The position numbers and the translations under genes are program-made. From Eretmocerus hayati (Eukaryota; Arthropoda; Insecta; Hymenoptera; Aphelinidae): DNA of 64,000 nucleotides. Positions 47,557 through 56,010 of this stretch are shown here, piece by piece. The notes under the pieces are model-generated. The model was given only the letters and a program-made list of their open reading frames with translations. It did not search any database and had not been told where the DNA came from. The DNA is taken from the NCBI GenBank assembly GCA_029851415.1, contig CM056743.1, positions 89,068,501-89,132,500 of the forward strand, in the 5' to 3' direction. The first letter of the stretch is position 1. Each line of letters begins with the position of its first letter.

Positions 47557-47964
47557 AAGGAAGGTTAAACTTCCTCGCGTACTCCCTATACCTAAAAAGA
47601 TGGGAGGGTTTCTTCCATATCTGGTGCCTCTCTATGCTGGATTGAGTGCTACTGGTGCACAAGCGGGAGGAGTGGCGGGGGTTGCCAAGGCCATCAATGA
47701 TGCTAAGGCGGCAAGGATGAACTTGGAAGAGAAGAAGAGACATAATCAGAAGCCATTGCAGTGGGTGGGAGTTTGTACCTGAAACCCTACAAGACTGGAA
47801 CGGCGCTGCACATGCGACCATATGGTTCGGGTTTTCGTCAACGCCCGGTAAGAAGAAGAAAACGAGTCGTGAAAAAACAGCCTCGGAAAAGAATAGTCAA
47901 GAAAAGTCCGGCAAAGAGAAAGGCAACAAAGAAGAGAGGATCACGCTCCCGGACCGCGCGCTGA
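47531..47964 (+). pseudogene. pX-like basic minor virion protein (frameshifted)
   Basis: From ATG 47531 the protein has a basic head, then a hydrophobic segment (GGFLPYLVPLYAGLSATG, about residues 26-43), then AGGVAGVAKAINDAKAA and RHN. This is the typical pX-like (adenovirus core/pVI-type) Polinton protein. The tail GGSLYLKPYKTG and a Lys/Arg-rich end lie in another frame (47761-47964), so a one-base shift occurred near 47750. The last 200 bases overlap the protease frame. Confidence 0.75.
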
Positions 47965-48302
47965 GTAATCTTGATCTGGAGAGGTTCGCAAAGGTACTAA
48001 AAATTCCCTACTTCCGCGGCGTATTCATGCGGAACGGTCTCCCGGCGCGCGGACCGCGGTACCGGGAATCGGCCATAGTGAACCTAGACGACGCGAGCGG
48101 ACCGGGAACGCACTGGGTGGCCTACCGGAAACGCGGTGGTGACGTGGTGTACTTCGACAGTTTCGGTGACCTTCAGCCACCACTGGAGTTGATGAATTAT
48201 CTAGGAGTTGACGGGGTCAAGTACAATCACGATAGGTATCAAGATTTTGGAACCTACAATTGTGGACATCTATGCCTAGCTTTTCTCAGCGGCAGACTAT
48301 GA
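47950..48302 (+). CDS. Adenain-like cysteine protease
   Basis: This is the maturation protease of the virion. The domain begins at LSNLDLERFAK (about 47963) without a nearby Met, and the first ATG in frame is 48027. Catalytic residues counted from that ATG are H29 (GTHW), D44 (YFDSFGD), Q72 and C79 (YNCGH). The seven-residue Gln-Cys spacing equals that of adenovirus protease. The frame is open back to 47721 through the pX coding region. The real start is therefore unclear and may depend on the pX frameshift. Confidence 0.88.
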
Positions 48303-48347
48303 AAGGAGAGCATTCCGCAGGTCTGATTCATTGTGTATTCGACCGTC

Positions 48348-49017
48348 ATGGATGAATCAAATGCACTGAGTCTATCAGGCAAGTCATCGTACCTCGGAGC
48401 ACCTGTCGATCCTCCACTGGAACTATCACCGGGGAAAAAGTACGAATTGGGACTAGTAGCACTCCTTACCTCTCACTCAATCCCAAATATCGATATTGGT
48501 CGAGATAGATTCTACTTTGGAGATCAAGTTATTGTCATCCCAGTTGGGAGTTCCAAACTCGAAGATATAGAGACTTTCCTTGTGGAGCAGATTCCCAAAG
48601 GCGAGTCAGTGAGTGTGAAATCTCACAACAACCTACTGCAGTCGTAGATAAAATCTAGTCAGCCAGTGGATTTTCGTCCATCGGATAGTATCGCACCAAT
48701 ATTGGGCTTTCGTCCACGTCTCCTAGAGCCAAATTTGAGACATACCTAAGACGAAATCGTCAGTGTCTTCAAGGTTAACTCTTTGCGAGTCGAGTGCAAC
48801 GTCACTGGTGGAGCCTCTGGGCAGAAGAGTCCATTCTATTCACGAGTTTGCTCTAAAAGTTGCTCTTGGGTTCAAGGTCAACGAAACACCGAGTCAGATC
48901 ATCTATCTCCCGGTTATTACAAAGTGTATAGAATTTTTTGCAAAAACGTATTGTCGATCAGGTCGGTGATTTGGTAAATTTCAGTGGCGCTGAAGTCACG
49001 GCGAGACTACATCTCAA
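48348..49017 (+). pseudogene. Penton-like minor capsid protein, broken
   Basis: This single-jelly-roll vertex protein starts at ATG 48348. Landmarks are LSLSGKSSYLGAPVDPPLEL, ELGLVALLTSHSIPNI (conserved in Polinton pentons), SHNNLLQS, VDFRPSDSIAPILGF and VNSLRVECNV. TAG at 48645-48647 and another stop near 48747 interrupt the frame. A shift near 48835 moves the last part (NETPSQIIYLPV) to a second frame. It follows the protease by 45 bases, the usual order. Confidence 0.82.
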
Positions 49018-49065
49018 ATCAATTCGATCATGGGTCTTCTATTTAGAAGGAAGGTAGCCAAAGAG

Positions 49066-49073
49066 TATATAAA
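49066..49073 (+). promoter_or_regulatory. TATA box of the major capsid gene
   Basis: TATATAAA lies 17 bases before ATG 49083. The start of transcription would then fall near or past that ATG, so a later start codon or leader exon is possible. Confidence 0.5.
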
Positions 49074-49082
49074 GACGTCGGT

Positions 49083-50447
49083 ATGTCGACCAGTCACCAG
49101 TCATCAGCGAGCAGCCAGAATGCTAACACGGCGAAACACTCAGTTCCTTCGGAATCTAGGATACACAGTAAACCCTGAGGAAAATAACTTGTTTATTGAG
49201 TTGCAATAGAGGACGCTCTAGATGTTCTATCTCACGCACCATCAGACGACTCCGTCTCTCTTTACGAAGTTCATGCACATCAGCCATTTGCAAGTTCTTC
49301 TTTCGGGAACAACGATGAATTACAGATCATGATTCAGCATCAAGATCTGTGCCTTCTACCTTCGCGCAGTCTCCTAAGGGTTTGTGGGGAATTGACGAAA
49401 CCCAATGGGCAGGCTCTGACCAACACAAAGTTCGTCAATAATGGTGTCTGCTATCTATTCGAGGAAGTTCGTTATGAAATCAATGGGGTAGAGATCGATA
49501 AGAGTAAGAATGTAGGTCTTACCACTACAATGAAAGGCTGGTTATCTCTCAAGCCTGGTCAAAGTGAGATGATAGAGAATTCCGGGTGGATCGGTTTGGA
49601 AGATGACATTTCGATTGTCAATGAAAATGGTAACTTCGATGTGTCGATCCCACTCAGCTCGATTCTGGGCTTTGCAGAAGATTCCCAGAAGGTCATCGTT
49701 AACGTGAAGCATGAGCTCGTCCTCGTTAAATCCAGAGACGACTTTGTCCAAGAAGCTTTTCCGGTAGCTGGTGAGGCAGCCGCCACTTACGAGAATTTCA
49801 AGATTGAAGTGAACTCAGTGGAGTGGAGAATGCCATATGTGACGCCATCAGACAAAAAGAAAATCAAACTCATCAACAACATCAAGAAGGGTGGATATCT
49901 GGAAATGGGATATCGAACTTGGGAACTCTACGAGTATCCACTGCTTCCCTCAACGTCGAGACACGTTTGGACTGTTGAGACAACAAACCAATTGGAGAAA
50001 CCTCGTTCCGTCATACTGGCGTTCCAGTCAGCTCGGAAGGGGCAGAATGGGGCGGATGCGAGTCGCTTCGATAAGTGCGACATAAGTGATATCAAGCTCT
50101 ACTCAAATTCGCAATACTACCCGTACGGAAACTTGAATTTGAACTTGAATCAGAATCAGTACTCCATATTGTACGATATGTATAGCAACTTTCAGAGATC
50201 GTACAACGGAGAGGGACCTCAACCACTCCTTAACAGACATGACTCCATCAGCAACGTTGCGCTCTACTCTATTGACTGTGCCATGCAGAATGAGTCACTC
50301 AAGACAGCTGCTGTGGACATTCGCATAGAAACAGAAGCGAGAAACAATTTCCCCGCCAATACTTCAGCGTACTGCTTAATCTTACACGACCGGATCATCG
50401 AGTACAATCCCATGACCGGCGATGTCAGGAAATGTTTGAACAAGTAG
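49083..50447 (+). CDS. Major capsid protein (double jelly-roll)
   Basis: This forms the hexon-like trimers of the Polinton capsid. The safe coding part is 49210-50447, starting before LYEVHAHQPFASSSFGNNDE and including HQDLCLLPSRSLLRVCGEL, NGVCYLFEEVRYEINGVEID, a central YRTWELYEYP and NLNLNQNQYS. These are signature stretches of Polinton major capsids, with strand-rich character throughout. The ATG at 49083 is in the same frame, but stops lie between 49173 and 49201. A GTAAAC...CAATAG stretch of 42 bases (49168-49209) would remove them if spliced. The rest of the frame is intact. Confidence 0.88.
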
Positions 50448-50474
50448 TGGGGATCAGTGGTGGGGGGAGGACCC

Positions 50475-50482
50475 GATATAAG
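50475..50482 (+). promoter_or_regulatory. TATA box of the right 'DMQGF' gene
   Basis: GATATAAG lies 38 bases before ATG 50520. This mirrors the left paralogue and supports the chosen start. Confidence 0.6.
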
Positions 50483-50519
50483 AAGTCTCGTGGCACGCGA
50501 GAGCTCATTCGCTTCCGAG

Positions 50520-51041
50520 ATGGAGTACGTCGTGGACATGCAGGGCTTCAGAAAGCCGATCAATCAGCTCATTCTGAAAGAGCTGGCTGCAGTACCACTC
50601 CACGGCGATGCTGAACCTCAAGTATTCCTATTCAAGGAGCCATTTCCTCGAAAAAAGCTCGCAAAAAAGTACAAAGTTCGGAATAGATGGTTGGAGCAGC
50701 ACTATCACGGTATTCCATGGAATTCTGGAGACATCCCATACAATTGTATCAGTGAGCTGCTCAGAGAGGTCTTGGGTGATGCTAAGATAGTCATTGTCAA
50801 AGGTTCGATGAACAAGGAGTGGCTCGGAAGACTCGGGTTCAACGTCCGAGATATCGAAGATTCAGGATACCTATCCTTGGATCAGCTGTATGATCAGAAG
50901 CGAGTCACAATGTGCTCCAATCACACAGAAACAATGAAGGCAGTGTGTGCGTTGCACAATGTCAAGCTCATCAAACATTTTCTGCAAGAGCATGCAGTCT
51001 TCAACGAGTCGATGGAGTGGGAAGATATAAATAGCGAATGA
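50520..51041 (+). CDS. 'DMQGF' Polinton protein, right paralogue (intact)
   Basis: This 173-residue protein is of unknown role. It opens MEYVVDMQGF (D6) and has KELAAV (E21), then RNRWLEQHYHGIPWNSGDIPY, a VVIVKG-like block (IVIVKGSMNKEWL) and a tail C.NH......CALHN. The first Asp/Glu pair and the strand-helix order resemble RNase H-fold (DEDD-type) exonucleases, with weak or lost later motifs. The tail may bind zinc. Both statements are inference. It is uninterrupted and intronless, unlike its divergent copy at 36113-36803. It directly follows the capsid gene and has its own TATA box. Confidence 0.7.
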   Translation: MEYVVDMQGFRKPINQLILKELAAVPLHGDAEPQVFLFKEPFPRKKLAKKYKVRNRWLEQHYHGIPWNSGDIPYNCISELLREVLGDAKIVIVKGSMNKEWLGRLGFNVRDIEDSGYLSLDQLYDQKRVTMCSNHTETMKAVCALHNVKLIKHFLQEHAVFNESMEWEDINSE

Positions 51042-51067
51042 ACATGACGTGATTATCTCAGTCTACA

Positions 51068-51259
51068 ATGGGAAACCGTCAGAGTAACAGCGCTGAGCGT
51101 ACTCCTCTCTTAGATGAGGGGAAGCAGAAGCAAGAAAAATCTTCCAAACGGAAAGAGTACTCTCAAAAGACGTATAAGGCTCAAAAACAAACGTATCCCG
51201 ACCACAAAGATTATCGAAAGCTCCAAAGTTCTGACACTTACAGAAAATTTGAGAGTTAG
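51068..51259 (+). CDS. 63-residue protein with N-myristoylation and dileucine signals
   Basis: It starts MGNRQSNS, with Gly2 and Ser6 as required for N-myristoylation. Residues 10-15, ERTPLL, fit the acidic dileucine sorting signal [DE]xxxLL. The rest is Lys/Gln/Tyr-rich and probably disordered. There is no transmembrane segment. It starts 26 bases after the preceding stop, and I see no TATA box of its own. Such signals suggest attachment to endosomal or plasma membrane, perhaps in entry or release. I know no family for it. Confidence 0.55.
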   Translation: MGNRQSNSAERTPLLDEGKQKQEKSSKRKEYSQKTYKAQKQTYPDHKDYRKLQSSDTYRKFES

Positions 51260-51273
51260 AGCCAAAAAAAATC

Positions 51274-51344
51274 GCTGAAACTCGGATACGGACCAAGGAC
51301 CGGATGATCTTCAGTCATATGCTTCCCCACTCAGCTACTTCGGC
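51274..51344 (-). tRNA. tRNA-like gene, anticodon GAA (Phe-like)
   Basis: This 71-nt sequence folds as a cloverleaf. The acceptor GCCGAAG pairs with TTTCAGC at six of seven positions. The D-stem is GCT/AGC, the anticodon stem TATGA/TCATC with loop CTGAAGA, and the T-arm CTTGG...CCGAG. TTTTTTTT follows on the minus strand at 51263-51270, a Pol III terminator. The T-loop TCCGTAT lacks the canonical TTC, which makes it weaker as a functional tRNA. It shares anticodon-arm sequence with the upstream copy, so the two arose by duplication. Confidence 0.5.
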
Positions 51345-51392
51345 GAGTTCTAGAGCATCCATGATTATCACCCATTGAACCAGAGGAAAAAT

Positions 51393-51463
51393 GCCAGAAC
51401 CCGGATTCGAACCGAGAACCGAATGATCAAAAGTCATACACTCTACCATTGAGCCATTCTGGC
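51393..51463 (-). tRNA. tRNA-like gene, anticodon TTT (Lys-like)
   Basis: This 71-nt cloverleaf has a perfect seven-pair acceptor stem (GCCAGAA/TTCTGGC), D-stem GCTC/GAGT, anticodon stem TATGA/TCATT with loop CTTTTGA, a five-base variable loop and T-arm CTCGG-TTCGAAT-CCGGG. The next base is A, a suitable discriminator, and TTTTT follows at 51387-51391. A and B boxes are present. G at position 37 is unusual for a lysine tRNA, so the identity is uncertain. It sits inside the Polinton between two protein genes. Confidence 0.65.
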
Positions 51464-51494
51464 TTCCACTAGCGTATACTCAAGAATTCGAGAT

Positions 51495-51552
51495 ATGCGC
51501 ATGCGTTCGGCGTCGGCGGCTCGATTCGTGGTGGGGACGACTGGCATATAAA
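51495..51552 (+). promoter_or_regulatory. Promoter module: ATGCGCATGCGTT plus TATAAAG
   Basis: ATGCGCATGCGTT at 51495-51507 precedes CATATAAAG at 51545-51552. The same pairing precedes the next gene (52099-52147). GCGCATGCG matches the core of the palindromic site bound by NRF-1/ewg-type factors. That link is inference. Confidence 0.55.
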
Positions 51553-51588
51553 GCTTGGTTGAACGTGCAGACAAATCATTCTGTCGTC

Positions 51589-52080
51589 ATGGGTTTCTCG
51601 TTCAATATCTGCATCCATTTTCTGGGTGAAGATGGGTGTACAGAAAGAAAGGAGACCTTGCAGTCCTGCAAAGGGTATCCAGTATCCGAAGATTGGAGGT
51701 TCTTGCCCGGTGAGGTAGCAGTCAGCGTTAATTTCTTCGATGAAGAAGAGTCGTGCGAGAGATGCGTTGAATCGGCGAAAGTCGAGTTCAACACAGTCGA
51801 TGGCAATTTATGGATTGATGATCATTTCTTCTACAATTTCGACACCGGGTACTACTACAAGAGAGATGAAGAGATCATCATCACAGATATCAATCTGTAT
51901 CTCCAGAAGTTGATTAGATGGGGGACACCGTTCTTACGCAAGTTGAAAGCCTGCGTGGATAGAATGAAAGAGTGTGGAATATGTAAAGACGATCATGCAC
52001 GGATGAAAGAGCTAGGTATCGAAATCGTGGAATTAGAGTGCTGGGTTTCTTTTTCAGACGACTGGACGATATTCCACTGA
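51589..52080 (+). CDS. Cysteine-rich protein of unknown function
   Basis: From ATG 51589, 37 bases after a TATA box, this frame encodes 163 residues with nine Cys, two of them in an ESCERC block and three in KEC-GIC-type spacing near residues 125-135. It is acidic, with Asp/Tyr-rich strands in the middle, and has no signal peptide or membrane segment. AATAAA at 52082-52087 begins one base after the stop. I recognise no family. Its place among late genes suggests an accessory virion or host-interaction protein, which is a guess. Confidence 0.6.
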   Translation: MGFSFNICIHFLGEDGCTERKETLQSCKGYPVSEDWRFLPGEVAVSVNFFDEEESCERCVESAKVEFNTVDGNLWIDDHFFYNFDTGYYYKRDEEIIITDINLYLQKLIRWGTPFLRKLKACVDRMKECGICKDDHARMKELGIEIVELECWVSFSDDWTIFH

Positions 52081-52098
52081 GAATAAAAACATGCACTC

Positions 52099-52147
52099 AT
52101 GCGCATGCGTTAGATGTGGCTTGATGAGTGGGGGAGTGACTATAAAG
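52099..52147 (+). promoter_or_regulatory. Promoter module: ATGCGCATGCGTT plus TATAAAG (second copy)
   Basis: ATGCGCATGCGTT at 52099-52111 is followed by TATAAAG at 52141-52147. This repeats the module upstream of the cysteine-rich gene. Confidence 0.55.
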
Positions 52148-52227
52148 CGATGATGATATGCTCCATAAAGTCATTCGACACTTTGACTGCAATGGATTAA
52201 CAACGTGGTGACGAGCGCGGCAGAACA

Positions 52228-52500
52228 ATGGGTGAACGTTTTGCTCAACCCAAATTGCCGTCTATGCCCATCGTACACATTGAGCCGAGACAGCGAGAAC
52301 CAACAGTGGCTGTCGAGGTTCCGGTCACCCTGTTACCTCCATGGCTACCACCTCCTCGAGAACCATTGGTCAGGATTCCAACAAGACCTGAGCCAGTACC
52401 AACATCAAGACCGGTCAGGAGGATGGATGACCCGGACTCCTGCTCACTCCCGAGCTAAGCAAAGAAGAAGCGCAATCGGCCCTTTTCAGGGCCATCAATA
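52228..52500 (+). pseudogene. Proline-rich protein, frameshifted
   Basis: The frame starts MGERFAQPKLPSMPIVHIEP and continues with many Pro residues, including LLPPWLPPPREP, to a stop near 52458. A neighbouring frame then reads LLTPELSKEEAQSALFRAIN and closes with TGA at about 52498-52500, so a one-base shift near 52435 is likely. Short proline-rich proteins at this end of Polintons are not assigned in any family I know. The start lies about 80 bases after a TATA box. Confidence 0.45.
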
Positions 52501-52599
52501 AGACTTTGTACGTATGAGCTCTTTGTCCTCGTACAAGAACACCCGGATCCCGCGACAGACACAAAGAACTGCGCATGCGCAGATGAGGCTTGCAAGTTG

Positions 52600-53945
52600 G
52601 GTTATGGGTTAGAAAGTCGAGTTAGAGACTTGGGTTATGGGTTATGGTTTAGAGAGTCGGGTTGTGGAATTTGAGAGAATGGTGGGTCATGGGTTATGGA
52701 ATCGGAGAGAATGATGGGTTAAAGAGTTGGGTTACGGGTTAGAAAGTTGGGTTATAGGTTATGAAGCGAGTCTGGTTATGGGTGAGAGAGTTCAATGAGT
52801 TCAAGGGTTAGGTTACGGGTCAGTGAGAGGTGGCTTATACGTTGAGAGATGAGTTATGAGTCCGAGGGAGATGGGTTAGAAAGTTGGGTTATGGGATCTT
52901 GAGAGGAAGTTGGGTTATGGGTTAGAGAGCTGAGTTTGAGAGTTGGGTTGTGGGTTACGAAGTTGGGTTATGGATGTGAGATATGGTTCAGGAAAGTGGG
53001 TTATGGGTTAGAGAGATGGGTTAGATAGTTGGGTTATGGGTTATGGCAAAAAAAAATATGGGCGTGTGCCCGGACAAACCATAGTAAATTCGGCGTGTGC
53101 CCGGACAAGCCATGGCGTTCCCGGGTGTGCTCGGACCAGCCTTATTCATGAGGATCCTATTCTCAGCCCAGAATCCTCGATCGTATACTGTAATTCTCGT
53201 GTACTGTAGTCCAGTTACATCGTCACAGGTGTGCGCGATAACACCGAACGTCTCATAATGATCCGAGAGGAGACGAGATTAGCCGAACGCCCGTGATTTA
53301 GTCTTGCCTCTCGAAAAATTCTTTGCCACCAGGAAAATATCCGGGCAGCCAGGACTTGATCGCGTTGTCCGGCTAAATCATTGTCGCAAAGGCAAATATA
53401 GTGGCGACCCTCCCTTTCTCCTGCGTACAAAGCAAGAAAGAGGACGCGCCGATTATACCCAGTTCTGTTATCTCCGTGTGAGCACGGATCCTGTTCCTAC
53501 GTTTAAGAATAGACCAAAAACACATATTCACATCTTGAAAACAAACCGACTCAAAATTCGCATTTTTCGGATTCTTCGAGGGAAACCCTGTTTCACGGAT
53601 TCGGTACCTCGAATTTTCTAAGTTCTAAGAACAGCCATCACTCTAGTTCTTCTCCATCGAAGTGACTCCAGCAAGTAGTCATTTCAAAGGAAATCGTCTT
53701 GGCTATCGATTAAGAAAGTTACCAAGGATGAAGAAAAACCATCCATACCCAAGAAATGCTGAATACTGAATCAGAATTTGTTTTGAGGCCTTAATTCAGA
53801 CAAAAACGCTTCAGGTGGGACAGCACTCAAACATCACCTAGGTCCACGAGAATTTTTCATCGCAATATCTCAACAAATAATCAGGTTGTGGTGGATAGCA
53901 CGGAGGACCAGAGGAACTTGGGAAATAACAGACACCCTAATATAT
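52600..53945. repeat. Polinton right terminal inverted repeat
   Basis: It matches the left repeat in reverse. The GGGTTATGG minisatellite (52600-53045) comes first, then the GTGTGCCCGGACAA block (53065-53145), then the block with CGAACGTCTCATAATGATCC (near 53247), then the outer end TTGGGAAATAACAGACACCCTAA (53919-53941). Unlike the left side it has no insertion. The inverted homology to the left side is strong from about 52740 outward. Confidence 0.88.
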
Positions 53946-54211
53946 ATTCATACATTTCATTTATTTTAATTTTACTCACGGTCTGTCGACCTTTAACATG
54001 ATACAATGATATGGGTGACGTATGATAATCCAATCAGCGGTCTAATTGCATGTAACAGAATATAACAGAGGGAATATCACTCTTTCTTACAACCAAAAAT
54101 ATCATTCTTCTTCAATTCATAACAATGCTAATCCATTTCAGTGAGTCTCATCTCACAGGATCTTTTACTAGACTAAGATTGTTATATAAATCGATCAGTT
54201 CGCGTAATCAT
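53946..54211. other. A/T-rich 3' flank of LINE-A
   Basis: I see no coding motif here. It probably holds the 3' untranslated end of the minus-strand LINE that follows. Confidence 0.35.
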
Positions 54212-54739
54212 TCATTCGTACTTGATACATTTTGATCTAAATATTCTCTCGATTTTCAAAATGGAGTCGTGGAAGATATCAAGTTCACTCTTGAACGTGT
54301 TTGTTAAAATAGCCATTCTATTCGAAGGGGATTTGTCATGCAGTGAGCTCCTCAATCTTCTCGTTGCAAGAAGAACATCAGTGATTCTCAGCCTAATATC
54401 AGGTACTTTCAGGTTCACTCTGCTAAGCAATTTATTGGCGTTAATGTAGTTTTCTAGCAGTTCAACGAAGAGAAGTGAGTCGTGATACTGAAAGAATGAG
54501 CCGATACTAGAGATTTGGAACATATCTGCTATCTGCATGTGATCATGATTGTTTATCTCCATGGGCTGGCCCACGCAGTGAGCCAGAAACTTATGCTGAA
54601 TTTTTTCCAGTTCATAGAAATATCGAGTTATCTGAGGACGCCATAGTTGCAAGGCATGAATCATTTGGGATCGAACTGAATATGGGCGAATCTCAGAATT
54701 CGGGCCACTTTCATTGAAAAATTTGGGAATCCTCAACAT
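54212..54739 (-). pseudogene. LINE-A (Jockey-like), C-terminal part
   Basis: The frame contains ALQLWRPQITRYFYELEKIQHKFLAHCVG, typical of the region after the reverse transcriptase in Jockey-group LINEs (W.P......IE..Q..FL). Its tail RVNLKVPDIRLR fits the same region. Upstream sequence of the same protein appears at 55780-56000 and 60034-60560. It is an interrupted minus-strand element. Confidence 0.7.
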
Positions 54740-55780
54740 GACAGTACATACCCGGCAAACTTCTTTTGAGTGAAGTAGTACTCAAACAATGATAAAACAG
54801 TCACGTAACTCGTTTCGTAGCTTCGCCGCGCACTCACGGTCGAATAACGAATGATCCCATGCATTTGAACGTGGGCCTCGCGTTACAATCATCCTCATGA
54901 GAATACTTTCTCGCAAAGATGAGGTGACCTTGGTATCAGAAAAGTGAGAGAAGTCATGATCAACATTTTACGATGCATCCCCATGGCCTCTGCTACGAAA
55001 TAAAGATACTGTACACTCACCAAAATGCACGTTTCCGTCAATTCTCAATTCTTATAAGCCTCGCATTCCTCCTGGGGTAGATCTACGATAAGGGCAGTTT
55101 GTATATACGTTTCTATTTTCCTAGAGATTAAATGATACGTGGTTCCAGGTGCAATGGGGTCCGCATTTCCATGTCCCATGCGGAAAGGACAATTTCAAGG
55201 CTGAATTACGCACAAGCAATTTTTCTCTCCATCGTGACAACAGCCACCAGGATTTGATGACATCAATGGGACTTAGCTAGATTTATAGGCTTCTTTAGGT
55301 TAAATCAGATCCCGTCTTCAGAATTTCATCATTTTTATCGCCCCGATGACAGGATCGTAAGCAAGAGCGATTTTTTAAAATGTCAAAAATTTTGTGACAC
55401 ACCAACAACTTCTATCAGCTCTCGCATCTCGGCGAGGACAGCCGTGAGGCAAAAGAATTCCATTCTTCGAAGTGTAATCTATCACCCATGCAATCCCCAG
55501 GATGGTTGATCAATCGCCCTGGAACCTACAAGCTAAGGCGAGCACCTATAAATCCTTGTGACAGCCAAAGAATCAACTTTCCTCACACAACACATCCCGT
55601 ATCATTCAGTCAAAGCAAGATATGGACCTCGGGCGCATTCAAAAGTGTTGATGATGAGTAAATTCTCGAAAATTTCCAGCGGAAGACCCCACTTGTCGAA
55701 GACCATGTCTCCTGAGACGTAAAATAGTTCGCAATTGAAAAGTCACCCGAATTCTGAGATTCACCCATATAATGTACATA
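54740..55780. other. Unidentified insertion within LINE-A
   Basis: About 1 kb separates two adjacent parts of the LINE-A protein. I see no domain, LTR or clear inverted ends in it. Confidence 0.4.
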
Positions 55781-56010
55781 TAGAAGTTATTTCTTTAAAG
55801 CTTGCTGTCTCCCAAAAAACAAATCCCAACACTTATTCGCTTTGTTTTTCACGCTCTGTATATGGCTTCGGAAGTTCATCTTTGAATCAAAGATAACACC
55901 AAAGTCTTCCATTCCTTATACTCTAGCTAATTCAACATTACCTATAAGATAATTATGAGACTATCAGCTCTTTATTGCTTTCGATTCAATCCAATTTCAA
56001 TTCAATTCAT
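55780..56010 (-). pseudogene. LINE-A, region after the RT palm
   Basis: The minus-strand frame reads IGNVELARV, a stop, then GMEDFGVIFDSKMNFRSHIQ. The V-[KE]-D-x-GV-x-FD pattern marks the RT thumb start in Jockey/CR1 LINEs. It fits between the palm at 60034-60560 and the C-terminal part at 54212-54739. Confidence 0.65.

Larger units (their letters stand above)
31982..53945. mobile_element. Polinton/Maverick (adintovirus-like) element
   Basis: Inverted terminal repeats enclose a full set of Polinton proteins: protein-primed polymerase B, retroviral-type integrase, adenain-like protease, penton-like and double-jelly-roll capsid proteins, a PLA2-like protein and pX-like protein. This gene set defines the group. 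The total is about 22 kb, of which about 2.2 kb in the left repeat and 1.4 kb inside are later insertions. Outer ends read TTAGGGTGTCCGTTATTTCCC and its inverse. Flanks ACATAT and ATATAT could be a one-mismatch 6-bp target duplication. Stops and frameshifts in the polymerase, pX and penton genes suggest inactivation. I see no packaging ATPase. Confidence 0.92.
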
